Below are positions 1 to 6,461 of a DNA stretch of 6,735 nucleotides, one piece after another. This stretch comes from Hyphomicrobiales bacterium (lineage in GTDB: Bacteria > Pseudomonadota > Alphaproteobacteria > Rhizobiales > Xanthobacteraceae). The translations under genes and the position numbers were made by a program. The DNA lies in NCBI GenBank assembly GCA_021730825.1, contig JAKFYO010000357.1, positions 1 to 6,735 of the forward strand, in the 5' to 3' direction. The notes under the pieces are model-generated. The model saw nothing but the letters and a program-made list of their open reading frames with translations. It ran no database searches and was not told the origin of the DNA. Each line of letters opens with the position of its first letter. Position 1 is the stretch's first letter.

Positions 1-505
1 AAAGCTTTCGCCTGCTTCGCTCCTGACCAAGCTCAACGAACTCGGCCACGACAACGGCATCGGCCGCCTCGATCTGGTCGAGAACCGTTTCGTCGGCATG
101 AAATCGCGCGGCGTCTATGAAACGCCGGGCGGCACGATTTTATTAGCCGCACATCGCGCAATCGAGAGTATCACGCTCGATCGCGGTGCCGCGCACCTCA
201 AAGACGAAATCATGCCGCGCTATGCCGAGCTGATTTACAACGGCTTCTGGTTCTCGCCGGAGCGCGAGATGCTGCAGGCGCTGATCGACAAGAGCCAGGA
301 GCACGTCGAAGGCGAAGTCACGTTGAAGCTCTATAAAGGCAACGTCTTGATGGCAGGCCGCTCGTCGCCGAAGTCGCTTTATTCTTCGACGCTTGTGACC
401 TTCGAGGACGACAAGGGCGCCTACGACCAGAAGGACGCGCAAGGCTTCATCAAGCTGAACGCGCTGCGGCTTCGCACGTTAGCCAGCCGCAACCGGAAGA
501 AATAA
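1..505 (+). CDS. argG: Argininosuccinate synthase, C-terminal part (5' end outside window)
   Basis: Argininosuccinate synthase condenses citrulline and aspartate, using ATP, to make argininosuccinate in the cytoplasm, the penultimate step of arginine biosynthesis. The frame is open from the left edge (first whole codon at base 2), so the internal ATG at base 98 is not the true start. The visible 167 residues contain the strongly conserved run [19 protein letters not shown] followed by [10 protein letters not shown], which is typical of the multimerisation and C-terminal region of ArgG. Most of the N-terminal ATP-binding domain lies outside the window. The gene ends normally in TAA at 503-505. 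That stop touches the ATG of the next small gene, so the two are probably co-transcribed. No frameshift or damage is visible. Identification is by recognised conserved motifs. Confidence 0.96.
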   Translation, partial: KLSPASLLTKLNELGHDNGIGRLDLVENRFVGMKSRGVYETPGGTILLAAHRAIESITLDRGAAHLKDEIMPRYAELIYNGFWFSPEREMLQALIDKSQEHVEGEVTLKLYKGNVLMAGRSSPKSLYSSTLVTFEDDKGAYDQKDAQGFIKLNALRLRTLASRNRKK

Positions 506-721
506 ATGACCGCGCGCAAGATTATCGGAATCCTCGTCGCGCTCGTCGGTATTCTTATCGGCGCGATCCTGAGCGGCACGATGCTTCTGATCCTGTTTGC
601 TTATTGGGGCGCGCCGGAAAATCCGGGCAGCGAAGGCAACATCGTGCTCGGCCTGAGTGCCGCCCTCGGCGCGCTGATCGGCTTCGGCATCTATAAGCTC
701 GGCCGCAAAATCGCAGGCTGA
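506..721 (+). CDS. Small two-helix membrane protein, unknown function
   Basis: I do not recognise a named family for this 71-residue protein. It has two hydrophobic stretches, about residues 6-34 and 46-64, separated by a short polar loop (GAPENPGSEGN). Lysine and arginine residues lie at both ends (TARK at the N-terminus, KLGRK at the C-terminus). By the positive-inside rule this suggests a hairpin inner-membrane protein with both ends in the cytoplasm. The second helix is rich in Gly and Ala (GLSAALGALIGFGIYKLG), as in packed helix pairs. The ATG immediately follows the argG stop with no gap. A GGAAGA ribosome binding site at 495-500, inside the argG 3' end, supports this start. The layout implies translation coupled to argG, although nothing visible links it to arginine metabolism. 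Confidence 0.78.
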   Translation: MTARKIIGILVALVGILIGAILSGTMLLILFAYWGAPENPGSEGNIVLGLSAALGALIGFGIYKLGRKIAG

Positions 722-730
722 TTGCGCCGA

Positions 731-753
731 GCCTAAACCACCCTATCTTAGGC
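731..753 (+). promoter_or_regulatory. Inverted repeat GCCTAA/TTAGGC upstream of site-2 protease gene
   Basis: A perfect 6-bp inverted repeat (731-736 and 748-753) with an 11-nt spacer fills most of the 54-nt gap before the protease gene. There is no T-run after it, so it is not a convincing intrinsic terminator. It overlaps a poor promoter-like pair, TTGCGC at 722-727 and TATCTT at 744-749 with a 16-nt spacer, so it could be an operator. The arms are short and chance occurrence is quite possible. Confidence 0.25.
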
Positions 754-775
754 GAAGCCCGTAGAGGATTTCGTC

Positions 776-1891
776 ATGCTCTGGTCGCTGACAGTCGCCC
801 GCGTTGCCGGCACCGCCGTCCGCATCCACGTCACGTTTCTTTTGTTCCTCGTCTGGATCTGGTTCGCCTATTACCGCGAAGGCGGCGCGGCCGCGGCAAC
901 GGAAGGCGTCATCTTCGTCTCGCTCTTGTTCTTTTGTGTATTGCTGCATGAGTTCGGGCATGTCTTCGCCGCGCGCTATTTCGGCGTGAGAACGCCGGAC
1001 ATCACGCTGTGGCCCTTCGGCGGCATCGCCTCGCTGGAGCGCATTCCGGAAAAGCCTTCACAGGAATTCATCGTCGCGATCGCAGGCCCCTTGGTGAACG
1101 TCGTGATTGCCGCGGCGTTGATCCTTTATCTCGGCTTGACGACGATGGACGTGCAATCTCTCGCAAAAATCGAAGACCCGAAGACTTCGATGATCGTGAA
1201 GCTCGCCGGCGCGAACATCTTTCTCGTGCTGTTCAATCTCATTCCCGCGTTCCCGATGGATGGCGGCCGGGTGCTGCGCGCGCTTCTCGCCACGCGCTTT
1301 TCTTTTGGCCGCGCTACCGAACTGGCGGCGATGGTCGGTCAGGGCTTCGCGGTGCTGTTCGGAATCCTCGGCATCTTTACGAACCCCATGCTGATCGTGA
1401 TCGCAGTCTTCGTGTTTCTCGCGGCCTCCGCCGAGGCAGGTCACGCGCAACTGCGCGATGTCTCGCGTGGCGCGCTTGTGTCGGACGCGATGATCACGCA
1501 GTTTCGCACGCTCACTACGCAATCCACCGTGGATGAAGCGACGAATGCGCTGATCCAGACCACGCAGAAGGATTTCCCGATCATCGACGGCGCGGGGAAG
1601 CTGCGCGGCGTACTCACCCGCGACGCCATGATCAGGGCATTGAAAGAGAAAGGCCCGATGTGCCCGGTGCTGGAAGCGACCGAGGGCGAAGTTCCCACCG
1701 TCTCCGCCCGCGCGACGCTCGAGAGCGCGATCAAGCTTCTGCAGGAAAGCCGCGCGCCGGCGATTGGCGCGACTGACGCTTCCGACCGCCTGATCGGGCT
1801 CCTGACCGCCGAAAACCTCGGTGAGATGATGATGGTCCGCGCGGCCCGCCCCAAGGATTATGACGGCCCCTGGCGGCGGCGGCTCGGTTAA
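776..1891 (+). CDS. Site-2 protease family (M50) intramembrane metalloprotease with C-terminal CBS pair
   Basis: This is a polytopic inner-membrane zinc protease expected to cut a transmembrane substrate within the bilayer, as in regulated intramembrane proteolysis. The zinc motif HEFGH is at residues 58-62 (catalytic Glu59). The third metal ligand motif, NLIPAFPMDGGR with Asp162, is at about 154-165 and follows the M50 (N)xxPxxPxDGG pattern. Hydrophobic segments lie at about 18-33, 43-62, 96-119, 143-160 and 188-217. The soluble tail carries two CBS repeats (about 232-290 and 300-355), a layout known from the archaeal Methanocaldococcus S2P, where the pair is thought to sense a ligand, often an adenine nucleotide. 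There is no PDZ domain, so this is not RseP/MmpA. The start is supported by GAGGA at 764-768 with 7-nt spacing. The substrate cannot be inferred. Confidence 0.93.
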   Translation: MLWSLTVARVAGTAVRIHVTFLLFLVWIWFAYYREGGAAAATEGVIFVSLLFFCVLLHEFGHVFAARYFGVRTPDITLWPFGGIASLERIPEKPSQEFIVAIAGPLVNVVIAAALILYLGLTTMDVQSLAKIEDPKTSMIVKLAGANIFLVLFNLIPAFPMDGGRVLRALLATRFSFGRATELAAMVGQGFAVLFGILGIFTNPMLIVIAVFVFLAASAEAGHAQLRDVSRGALVSDAMITQFRTLTTQSTVDEATNALIQTTQKDFPIIDGAGKLRGVLTRDAMIRALKEKGPMCPVLEATEGEVPTVSARATLESAIKLLQESRAPAIGATDASDRLIGLLTAENLGEMMMVRAARPKDYDGPWRRRLG

Positions 1892-1901
1892 TAGCCTCCG
1901 G

Positions 1902-1929
1902 TTGCCAAGGGGCTATCGGCCCCTATATA
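1902..1929 (+). promoter_or_regulatory. Predicted sigma70-type promoter of typA, with dyad in the spacer
   Basis: TTGCCA at 1902-1907 (5 of 6 bases matching the -35 consensus) is followed after 16 nt by TATATA at 1924-1929 (4 of 6). This would place transcription start near 1936, about 50 nt before the typA ATG. The spacer contains a perfect inverted repeat, GGGGC (1909-1913), loop TATCG, GCCCC (1919-1923), ending exactly at the -10 box. The dyad could be an operator, or the remnant of a terminator for the upstream protease gene. It has no T-run, so I favour the promoter reading. Confidence 0.5.
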
Positions 1930-1941
1930 CGGGCGCGAATC

Positions 1942-1962
1942 CGCGGGCCGATTGGGCCCGCG
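1942..1962 (+). promoter_or_regulatory. GC-rich leader hairpin upstream of typA
   Basis: CGCGGGCC (1942-1949), loop GATTG (1950-1954) and GGCCCGCG (1955-1962) form a perfect 8-bp stem made only of G-C pairs. It ends 24 nt before the typA ATG and would lie in the 5' leader if the promoter at 1902-1929 is right. CATTTTCC follows, so a weak intrinsic terminator or attenuator is possible, but the T-run is only four long. The likely ribosome binding site (GGA near 1974-1976) is outside the stem. Confidence 0.5.
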
Positions 1963-1986
1963 ACGCATTTTCCGGACGTAAAAATA

Positions 1987-3816
1987 ATGCAACTTCGTAA
2001 CATCGCGATCATCGCGCACGTCGACCATGGCAAAACCACGCTGGTCGATCGTCTCCTGCAGCAGGCAGGCACCTTCCGCTCCAACGAGAAAGTCGCCGAA
2101 CGCGCGATGGACTCGAATGACCTCGAGCGCGAACGCGGCATTACGATTCTCGCCAAGGCGACCTCGATCCTCTGGAACGACATCCGTATCAACATCGTCG
2201 ATACGCCGGGCCACGCCGATTTCGGCGGCGAGGTCGAGCGCATTCTAAACATGGTCGATGGCGTGATCGTGCTGGTCGACGCCGCCGAAGGTCCGCTGCC
2301 GCAGACCAAGTTCGTGGTCTCGAAGGCGCTGAAGATGGGCCTTCGCCCGATCGTTGCGATCAACAAGGTGGACCGACCGGACGCGCGCGCAAGCATCGTC
2401 GCCTCCGAAGTGTTCGATCTGTTCGCGGCATTGGACGCCACCGAAGAGCAACTCGACTTCCCGATCCTTTACGGCTCGGCGAAGGAAGGCTGGATGGCGC
2501 CTTCGCTCGAAGGCCCGAAGGATTCGATGACGCCGCTGTTTGATCTCGTCGTCAAACACGTACCCGCACCGACCGTCGAGCCGGGCGAATTCAAGATGCT
2601 AGCGACCATTCTGGAAGCAAACCCGTATCTGGGACGTATTCTTACTGGCCGCATCACCGCCGGTTCGGTGAAGCCGAACCAGAGCGTGAAAGTGCTTTCG
2701 CGCGACGGCAAGGTTCTGGAAAACGGCCGCATCACCAAGGTGCTCGCCTTCCGTGGCCTTGAGCGCCAGCCGGTCGATGAAGCATCCGCCGGCGACATCG
2801 TCGCAATCGCAGGCCTCACCGAGGCCAACGTCGCCGACACCCTTTGTCATCCGGAAATTACGACACCGATCCCGGCACAGCCGATCGATCCGCCGACGCT
2901 CGCGATGACCTTCCGCGTCAACGATTCCCCGCTCGCCGGCACCGAAGGCGACAAGGTGACGAGCCGCATGATCCGCGACCGTCTGTTCCGCGAGGCTGAA
3001 GGCAACATCGCGCTGAAGATTTCCGAAAGCTCCGGCAAGGACTCTTATGAAGTCGCAGGGCGTGGCGAATTGCAGCTCGGCATTCTGATAGAAACCATGC
3101 GCCGCGAAGGCTTCGAGCTTTCGGTCGCACGCCCCAAGGTTGTGCTTTCGAAGAACGACGCTACCGGCGAAATGATGGAGCCGATCGAAGAGGTCGTGAT
3201 CGACGTCGACGAGGAGCATTCCGGCATCGTGGTGCAGAAATTGTCCGAGCGCCGCGGCGACATGATGGATATGCGTCCGTCCGGCGGCAATCGGCTGCGT
3301 CTCGTGTTTCACGTTCCGACGCGCGGCCTCTTGGGCTACCAGAATGAATTGCTCACCGACACGCGCGGCACGGCTGTTCTGAACCGCATCTTCCACGAAT
3401 ACGCGCCCTACAAGGGCGACATTCCGGGCCGCCGCAACGGCGTGCTGATTTCGAACGAACAAGGCGAAGCGGTCGCCTATGCGCTCTGGAATCTCGAGGA
3501 CCGCGGCCCGATGATGATCGAGCCGGGCTGGAAAGTGTATCGGGGTATGATCGTCGGCGAGCACACCCGCGACAACGATCTCGAAGTGAACGTCTTGAAA
3601 GGCAAGAAGCTCACCAACATCCGCACGCAGTCGAAAGACGAAGCGGTGCGGCTGACCCCGCCCATTAGAATGACTCTGGAAAAAGCGCTCGCCTATATCG
3701 GCGAGGACGAACTGGTCGAGATCACGCCGAAATCGATCAGGCTCCGTAAGATTATGCTCGATCCGAACGACCGTAAGCGCGAAGAGCGCAAGCGCGAGGC
3801 CGAAAACGCCGCCTGA
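1987..3816 (+). CDS. typA: Ribosome-associated translational GTPase TypA/BipA
   Basis: TypA/BipA is a cytoplasmic GTPase of the EF-G/LepA class. It binds the 70S ribosome and is linked to 50S assembly, cold growth and stress or virulence responses. The 609-residue length is normal for the family. Visible GTP-binding motifs are G1 AHVDHGKTT (10-18), the switch I threonine in RGITI (50-54), G3 DTPGH (72-76), G4 NKVD (126-129) and a G5-like YGSAKEG near 160-166. A beta-barrel domain II (about 205-295) follows, then EF-G-like domains III and V, with the TypA-type run [19 protein letters not shown] at about 399-417. The BipA-specific C-terminal domain (about 490-609) ends in a charged [10 protein letters not shown] tail. 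The ATG at 1987 begins the conserved N-terminus ([17 protein letters not shown]). The ribosome binding site is weak (GGA at 1974-1976), and a strong hairpin lies in the leader. Confidence 0.97.
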   Translation: MQLRNIAIIAHVDHGKTTLVDRLLQQAGTFRSNEKVAERAMDSNDLERERGITILAKATSILWNDIRINIVDTPGHADFGGEVERILNMVDGVIVLVDAAEGPLPQTKFVVSKALKMGLRPIVAINKVDRPDARASIVASEVFDLFAALDATEEQLDFPILYGSAKEGWMAPSLEGPKDSMTPLFDLVVKHVPAPTVEPGEFKMLATILEANPYLGRILTGRITAGSVKPNQSVKVLSRDGKVLENGRITKVLAFRGLERQPVDEASAGDIVAIAGLTEANVADTLCHPEITTPIPAQPIDPPTLAMTFRVNDSPLAGTEGDKVTSRMIRDRLFREAEGNIALKISESSGKDSYEVAGRGELQLGILIETMRREGFELSVARPKVVLSKNDATGEMMEPIEEVVIDVDEEHSGIVVQKLSERRGDMMDMRPSGGNRLRLVFHVPTRGLLGYQNELLTDTRGTAVLNRIFHEYAPYKGDIPGRRNGVLISNEQGEAVAYALWNLEDRGPMMIEPGWKVYRGMIVGEHTRDNDLEVNVLKGKKLTNIRTQSKDEAVRLTPPIRMTLEKALAYIGEDELVEITPKSIRLRKIMLDPNDRKREERKREAENAA

Positions 3817-3830
3817 TTCATTTTGGGACA

Positions 3831-3855
3831 ATCGGCCCCGCGAAGTGTGGCCGAT
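3831..3855 (+). terminator. Possible typA transcription terminator hairpin (no T-run)
   Basis: ATCGGCC (3831-3837) and GGCCGAT (3849-3855) pair perfectly around an 11-nt loop, 14 nt after the typA stop. It is the only hairpin in the typA-GNAT gap and sits where a terminator would be expected. The sequence after it is GC-rich (CCGCCGCGC) with no U-tract, so at best it is an incomplete intrinsic terminator or an mRNA 3'-end stabiliser. Confidence 0.35.
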
Positions 3856-3877
3856 CCGCCGCGCTTTATCGGATAAG

Positions 3878-3893
3878 TTAACCTCTCATTAAC
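3878..3893 (+). promoter_or_regulatory. Perfect CtrA-type binding box (TTAA-N7-TTAAC)
   Basis: TTAA (3878-3881), seven bases CCTCTCA, then TTAAC (3889-3893) is an exact match to the full binding consensus of CtrA, the cell-cycle response regulator of Alphaproteobacteria. It lies in the intergenic region 44 nt before the acetyltransferase ATG. No good -10 box is visible at the spacing expected for a CtrA-activated promoter, so the effect could be activation or repression. The motif match is direct; binding is inferred. Confidence 0.55.
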
Positions 3894-3936
3894 GAAGTGC
3901 TTGAAACGGGGCCGCCACCCTGTTTCGATTAGGGCC

Positions 3937-4446
3937 ATGAGTACGGTCCTGATCGAACTCCGCCGTGCGCGCAGCGAAGACGCGGTAGCGCTTGCGGAAA
4001 CCCATGACGAGGCTTGGACCTCCGCCTACCGGGGCATGATCCCGGGGCCGGAACTCGAGAAACTCGTGCAGCGTCGTGGACCCAGTTGGTGGGATGCGGC
4101 AATCCGGCGCGGCTCCCGCGTGATCCTTCTGAATTTCGGCGACGAGGTCGCGGGCTACGCGAATTACGGCCGCAACCGCGCGAAGAGCTTGCCCTACACC
4201 GGCGAAGTCTATGAGCTTTACCTGAAGCCCGAATATCAGGGCCTCGGTTTCGGCAGCCGCCTCTTTGCCACCGCCAAGCGCGACCTGATCCAGTCGGGGC
4301 AATCGAGCCTCGTGGTGTGGGCGCTTTCCGACAACGAACCCGCGATGAATTTCTATCGCTCGCTCGGCGGAAAGCCGATTGCGCGCTCGACCGAGCGCTT
4401 CGGCTCCAAGGTACTCGATAAAGTCGCCTTCGGCTGGGCGCGCTAA
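3937..4446 (+). CDS. GNAT family N-acetyltransferase
   Basis: This is a single-domain Gcn5-related acetyltransferase of 169 residues, expected to transfer acetyl from acetyl-CoA to an amine on an unknown small molecule or protein. Motif A, the acetyl-CoA pyrophosphate loop, is VYELYLKPEYQGLGFGSRLF at about 91-110, with the Q-x-x-G-x-G pattern at Q101-G106. Motif B follows, with a beta strand (SSLVVWAL, about 123-130) and N133/Y140 in the typical N-x-x-A-x-x-F-Y arrangement (NEPAMNFYRSLGG). I chose the ATG at 3937 because the conserved fold begins at IELRRARSEDA. A longer form from a TTG at 3901 would only add a basic 12-residue extension. The nearby purine run AGGG (3931-3934) is unusually close to the ATG, so initiation may be weak. 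The gene has its own intergenic region with a CtrA box and converges on the HIT gene. Confidence 0.88.
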   Translation: MSTVLIELRRARSEDAVALAETHDEAWTSAYRGMIPGPELEKLVQRRGPSWWDAAIRRGSRVILLNFGDEVAGYANYGRNRAKSLPYTGEVYELYLKPEYQGLGFGSRLFATAKRDLIQSGQSSLVVWALSDNEPAMNFYRSLGGKPIARSTERFGSKVLDKVAFGWAR

Positions 4447-4458
4447 AACGCCGGCGTT
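4447..4458. repeat. 12-bp perfect palindrome filling the gap between two convergent stop codons
   Basis: AACGCCGGCGTT occupies exactly the bases between the TAA of the GNAT gene (4444-4446) and the stop of the minus-strand HIT gene (4459-4461). On the plus strand it is followed by TTTTTCTTTT from 4463. On the minus strand it is followed by TTTTAGC. It may serve as a compact bidirectional terminator, but as an RNA hairpin it has only about four stable pairs around a CCGG loop, so the call is weak. Confidence 0.35.
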
Positions 4459-4824
4459 CTACTTTTTCTTTTCAGCAAGCACGCTTCTGATACCGCCGCT
4501 CGGATCGGCAACGTCCCCGCTGTAGCGCGGGATCAGATGAACGTGCACATGCATGCGGTTCTGGCCCGCCGCCTTCCCGATATTTGCGCCGATATTGTAT
4601 CCGTCCGGCGCAAACTGCCGATCGATCATTTCTTTTGTGCGGTCGAGCAATGCGACGACCGAAAATTTCTCGGCGTCCGTCATTTCAAAATAGCTCGCTA
4701 CGTGTCTCTTGGTCACGACGATCACATGGCCGCGCGACAAGCTGTTGTTGTCGTAACGAACGTAGGCGTGACCGTCTTCGAGCAACACGTCGGCTTGAAG
4801 GCACAGTTCGCATTCCGTGACCAT
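4459..4824 (-). CDS. HIT (histidine triad) family nucleotide hydrolase/transferase
   Basis: HIT proteins hydrolyse or transfer nucleotides from phosphoramidate or dinucleoside polyphosphate substrates in the cytoplasm. The 121-residue protein shows the defining triad HVHVHLI at residues 92-98, with His94 the likely nucleophile by the usual pattern. It also has the N-terminal strand and helix of the fold (SRGHVIVVTKRHVASYFEM, 30-48). An N-terminal CELC pair (Cys5, Cys8) is likely, with His41, to hold a structural zinc as in many HINT/HIT proteins. The tail ends in AEKKK. I chose the ATG at 4822-4824 because AGAGG stands 7 nt before it. A longer start at 4863 would add 13 residues overlapping folD. 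The gene lies 10 nt downstream of folD, and the folD TAG stop overlaps its ribosome binding site. The exact substrate is unknown. Confidence 0.92.
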   Translation of the reverse strand: MVTECELCLQADVLLEDGHAYVRYDNNSLSRGHVIVVTKRHVASYFEMTDAEKFSVVALLDRTKEMIDRQFAPDGYNIGANIGKAAGQNRMHVHVHLIPRYSGDVADPSGGIRSVLAEKKK

Positions 4825-4834
4825 ACTCTTGCCT

Positions 4835-5719
4835 CTAGAGGTTTGGCGCCTGCAACTCCGCACGTGCGGCTGCCGCGCGCAACGTATTCACCAGCAAGCA
4901 CGCAACCGTCATGCGGCCGACGCCGCCCGGCACCGGCGTGATCCAACCCGCCACTTTGCTTACTTCTTGATAAGCGACATCGCCGACGAGTTTGTTTTTT
5001 CCGTCGGCGCCCGGCACGCGATTGATGCCGACATCGATCACCGTCGCGCCCGGCTTGATCCAGTCCGCTTTCACGAATTCCGGTTTGCCGATCGCGACAA
5101 AGAGAATATCCGCGCGGCGGCAGACTTCTTTTAAATCTTTTGTCTTCGAATGTGCGACTGTGACCGTGGCACTTTCCGCAATCAACAACTGCGCGAGCGG
5201 CTTGCCGACAATGTTCGAGCGACCGACGACGACAGCGTCTAACCCGGCGAGCGAGCCGTGCGCCTTCTTCGCCATGATGATGCAGCCGAGCGGCGTGCCG
5301 GGTACGAGCGAAGGCAGGCCTGTAGCAAGTTTCCCCGCGTTCATCGGGTGAAAGCCGTCGACGTCCTTTGCGGGATCGACCGCTTCGATCACGCGCGCAG
5401 TATTGATCTGCTTCGGAAGCGGCAACTGCACCAGAATGCCGTCCACCGCGTCATCGGCGTTCAACTTCGCGATCAGCGCGAGCAGATCTTTCTCGGAAGT
5501 ATTCTCCGGCAAGCGATGCTCGAACGAAGCCATACCGGCTTCCTCGGTCGCCTTGCCTTTGCTTTTTACATAAGCCTGGCTCGCGGGATCGTCGCCGACC
5601 AGCACTGCCACCAAACCTGGCTTGCGGCCGAGCTTGGCGGAAATTTTTACAGCTTCCGCCGCGACCTTTGCGCGGAGTTCGTCTGCAATCGTCTTTCCGT
5701 CGAGAATCTTTGCGCTCAC
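4835..5719 (-). CDS. folD: Bifunctional methylenetetrahydrofolate dehydrogenase/cyclohydrolase FolD
   Basis: FolD oxidises 5,10-methylene-THF with NADP+ and then hydrolyses 5,10-methenyl-THF to 10-formyl-THF. This supplies one-carbon units for purines and formyl-Met-tRNA. At 294 residues the length is normal. Catalytic residues are in place by E. coli-like numbering: Tyr50 and Lys54 ([11 protein letters not shown]), Gln98 ([11 protein letters not shown]) and Asp121 (KDVDGFHP). The NADP-binding GRSNIVGKP lies at about 166-174. Two normally near-invariant spots differ. The usual PCTP is PGTP (Gly141), and the signature PGGVGPMT reads PGGVGRMT (Arg269). Both are clean single codons (GGC and CGC) in an otherwise intact gene. 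The start is GTG, with GAAGG 7 nt upstream, and overlaps the yggU stop by 4 nt (GTGA). It is the third gene of the yggT operon. Confidence 0.96.
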   Translation of the reverse strand: MSAKILDGKTIADELRAKVAAEAVKISAKLGRKPGLVAVLVGDDPASQAYVKSKGKATEEAGMASFEHRLPENTSEKDLLALIAKLNADDAVDGILVQLPLPKQINTARVIEAVDPAKDVDGFHPMNAGKLATGLPSLVPGTPLGCIIMAKKAHGSLAGLDAVVVGRSNIVGKPLAQLLIAESATVTVAHSKTKDLKEVCRRADILFVAIGKPEFVKADWIKPGATVIDVGINRVPGADGKNKLVGDVAYQEVSKVAGWITPVPGGVGRMTVACLLVNTLRAAAARAELQAPNL

Positions 5720-6048
5720 GTTTTTGCCTTCGTGATCGTTTCCAGCGCCGCCGTAATCGCTTTCGCGTCTCCGGCAAGCCGCAGGCTTTTAACACGCGAG
5801 GCGCCGCCGCGCTCAAGTGTGATTTTTGATTTCGGAAATTTCAACGATTTTGCAATCAGCGCAGCGACGGCCTCGTTCGCTTCGCCATCGGTGGGCAACG
5901 CACGCACACGCAATTTCAGCACGGTCTGCCCATCGGACATCTGTTCGATGCCGTCGATGGCATCGCGCCCACTCTTGGGCGTTACGCGCAAGTCCAGAAG
6001 AACGCCGCCAGCCACCGCGCGCCAAGGAGGGCGCACGGCTGAATTCAC
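5716..6048 (-). CDS. yggU: DUF167 / UPF0235 family protein (YggU-like)
   Basis: This small cytoplasmic protein of unknown function has 110 residues, slightly above the usual size of about 95-100 because of its N-terminal stretch. The family hallmarks are [12 protein letters not shown] (22-33), [26 protein letters not shown] (44-69), [21 protein letters not shown] (71-91) and a final helix. No catalytic residues are established for the family. The start is GTG at 6046-6048, overlapping the yggT stop as GTGA. No clear Shine-Dalgarno sequence precedes it, so expression probably depends on coupling to yggT. It overlaps folD in the same way. A yggT-yggU pair is also found in E. coli, which supports both names. 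Confidence 0.93.
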   Translation of the reverse strand: MNSAVRPPWRAVAGGVLLDLRVTPKSGRDAIDGIEQMSDGQTVLKLRVRALPTDGEANEAVAALIAKSLKFPKSKITLERGGASRVKSLRLAGDAKAITAALETITKAKT

Positions 6049-6326
6049 CGCGTGAACAGCCAGAACACGGTCTGGCGGATGAACATCAGAATGAGAATGA
6101 GAATGACCGGCGAAATATCGAGGCCGCCGAGGTTAGGCAGCACATTCCGGATCGGGCGCAGCAGCGGCTCGGTAAGTTGGTAAAGCGCACCGGAGATCGT
6201 GCGGACCACGTTGTTGTAGGGGTTCACCACATTGAAGGCGACGAGCCAGGACAAGACCGCCGATGCGATCAGCACCCAGATGTAGAGTGTGATGACGGTG
6301 TCCAGCAGCCAGAGAAACGGGTTCAT
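6045..6326 (-). CDS. yggT: YggT family inner-membrane protein
   Basis: YggT is a small integral membrane protein of unclear role, linked in some studies to osmotic tolerance and related to chloroplast CCB3/YlmG proteins. The 93-residue product has two hydrophobic helices, about 5-32 and 69-92. Between them is the conserved amphipathic segment [31 protein letters not shown] with the family motif [13 protein letters not shown] chose the ATG at 6324-6326 because GGAG lies 10 nt upstream. A TTG three codons earlier has no properly spaced ribosome binding site. It is the first gene of the yggT-yggU-folD-HIT operon and diverges from tRNA-Ala. I could not see a convincing promoter for the minus strand in the intergenic region. 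Confidence 0.93.
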   Translation of the reverse strand: MNPFLWLLDTVITLYIWVLIASAVLSWLVAFNVVNPYNNVVRTISGALYQLTEPLLRPIRNVLPNLGGLDISPVILILILMFIRQTVFWLFTR

Positions 6327-6394
6327 AAGTGACAAGCTCCGCGCGAAATCCGGCCCTAGATAGCCGTGCCGGACGCTGAAAGGAAGGCATAGGA

Positions 6395-6415
6395 AACCGC
6401 GTGATTAACGCGGTT
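6395..6415. repeat. 7-bp inverted repeat abutting the tRNA promoter -35 box
   Basis: AACCGCG (6395-6401), spacer TGATTAA, CGCGGTT (6409-6415) is a perfect dyad whose right arm ends one base before the TTGACA box of the tRNA promoter. It lies between the divergent yggT operon and the tRNA, so an operator acting on either is possible. It could also form a hairpin. No protein can be assigned. Confidence 0.4.
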
Positions 6416-6416
6416 C

Positions 6417-6445
6417 TTGACACCCTTTCGAGCCCCGCCCTAGAT
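6417..6445 (+). promoter_or_regulatory. Sigma70-type promoter for tRNA-Ala
   Basis: A perfect TTGACA -35 box (6417-6422) is followed after 17 nt by CTAGAT (6440-6445), or TAGATG with an 18-nt spacer. The predicted start near 6452 lies about 10 nt before the mature tRNA, leaving a short 5' leader for RNase P to remove. The strict -35 and ideal spacing fit a strong stable-RNA promoter. Confidence 0.72.
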
Positions 6446-6461
6446 GCCGCCTCGCCGGACC

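Noticed and set aside
1009..1536. 175-codon frame inside the site-2 protease gene
   Set aside because: It is an out-of-frame shadow. The true frame carries HEFGH, MDGG and the CBS repeats.
2599..3831. 410-codon open frame on the minus strand opposite typA
   Set aside because: It lies wholly antisense to a confidently identified typA and has a low-complexity His/Arg/Asp-rich product with no recognisable domain. Long antisense frames are expected in GC-rich codon-biased genes.
3901..3936. Extended acetyltransferase start at TTG 3901
   Set aside because: It would add a basic 12-residue stretch before the conserved fold. The ATG at 3937 starts just before the first beta strand.
5258..6055. 265-codon open frame on the plus strand opposite folD and yggU
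   Set aside because: It is antisense to two well-supported genes and has no domain or ribosome binding site that I can see.
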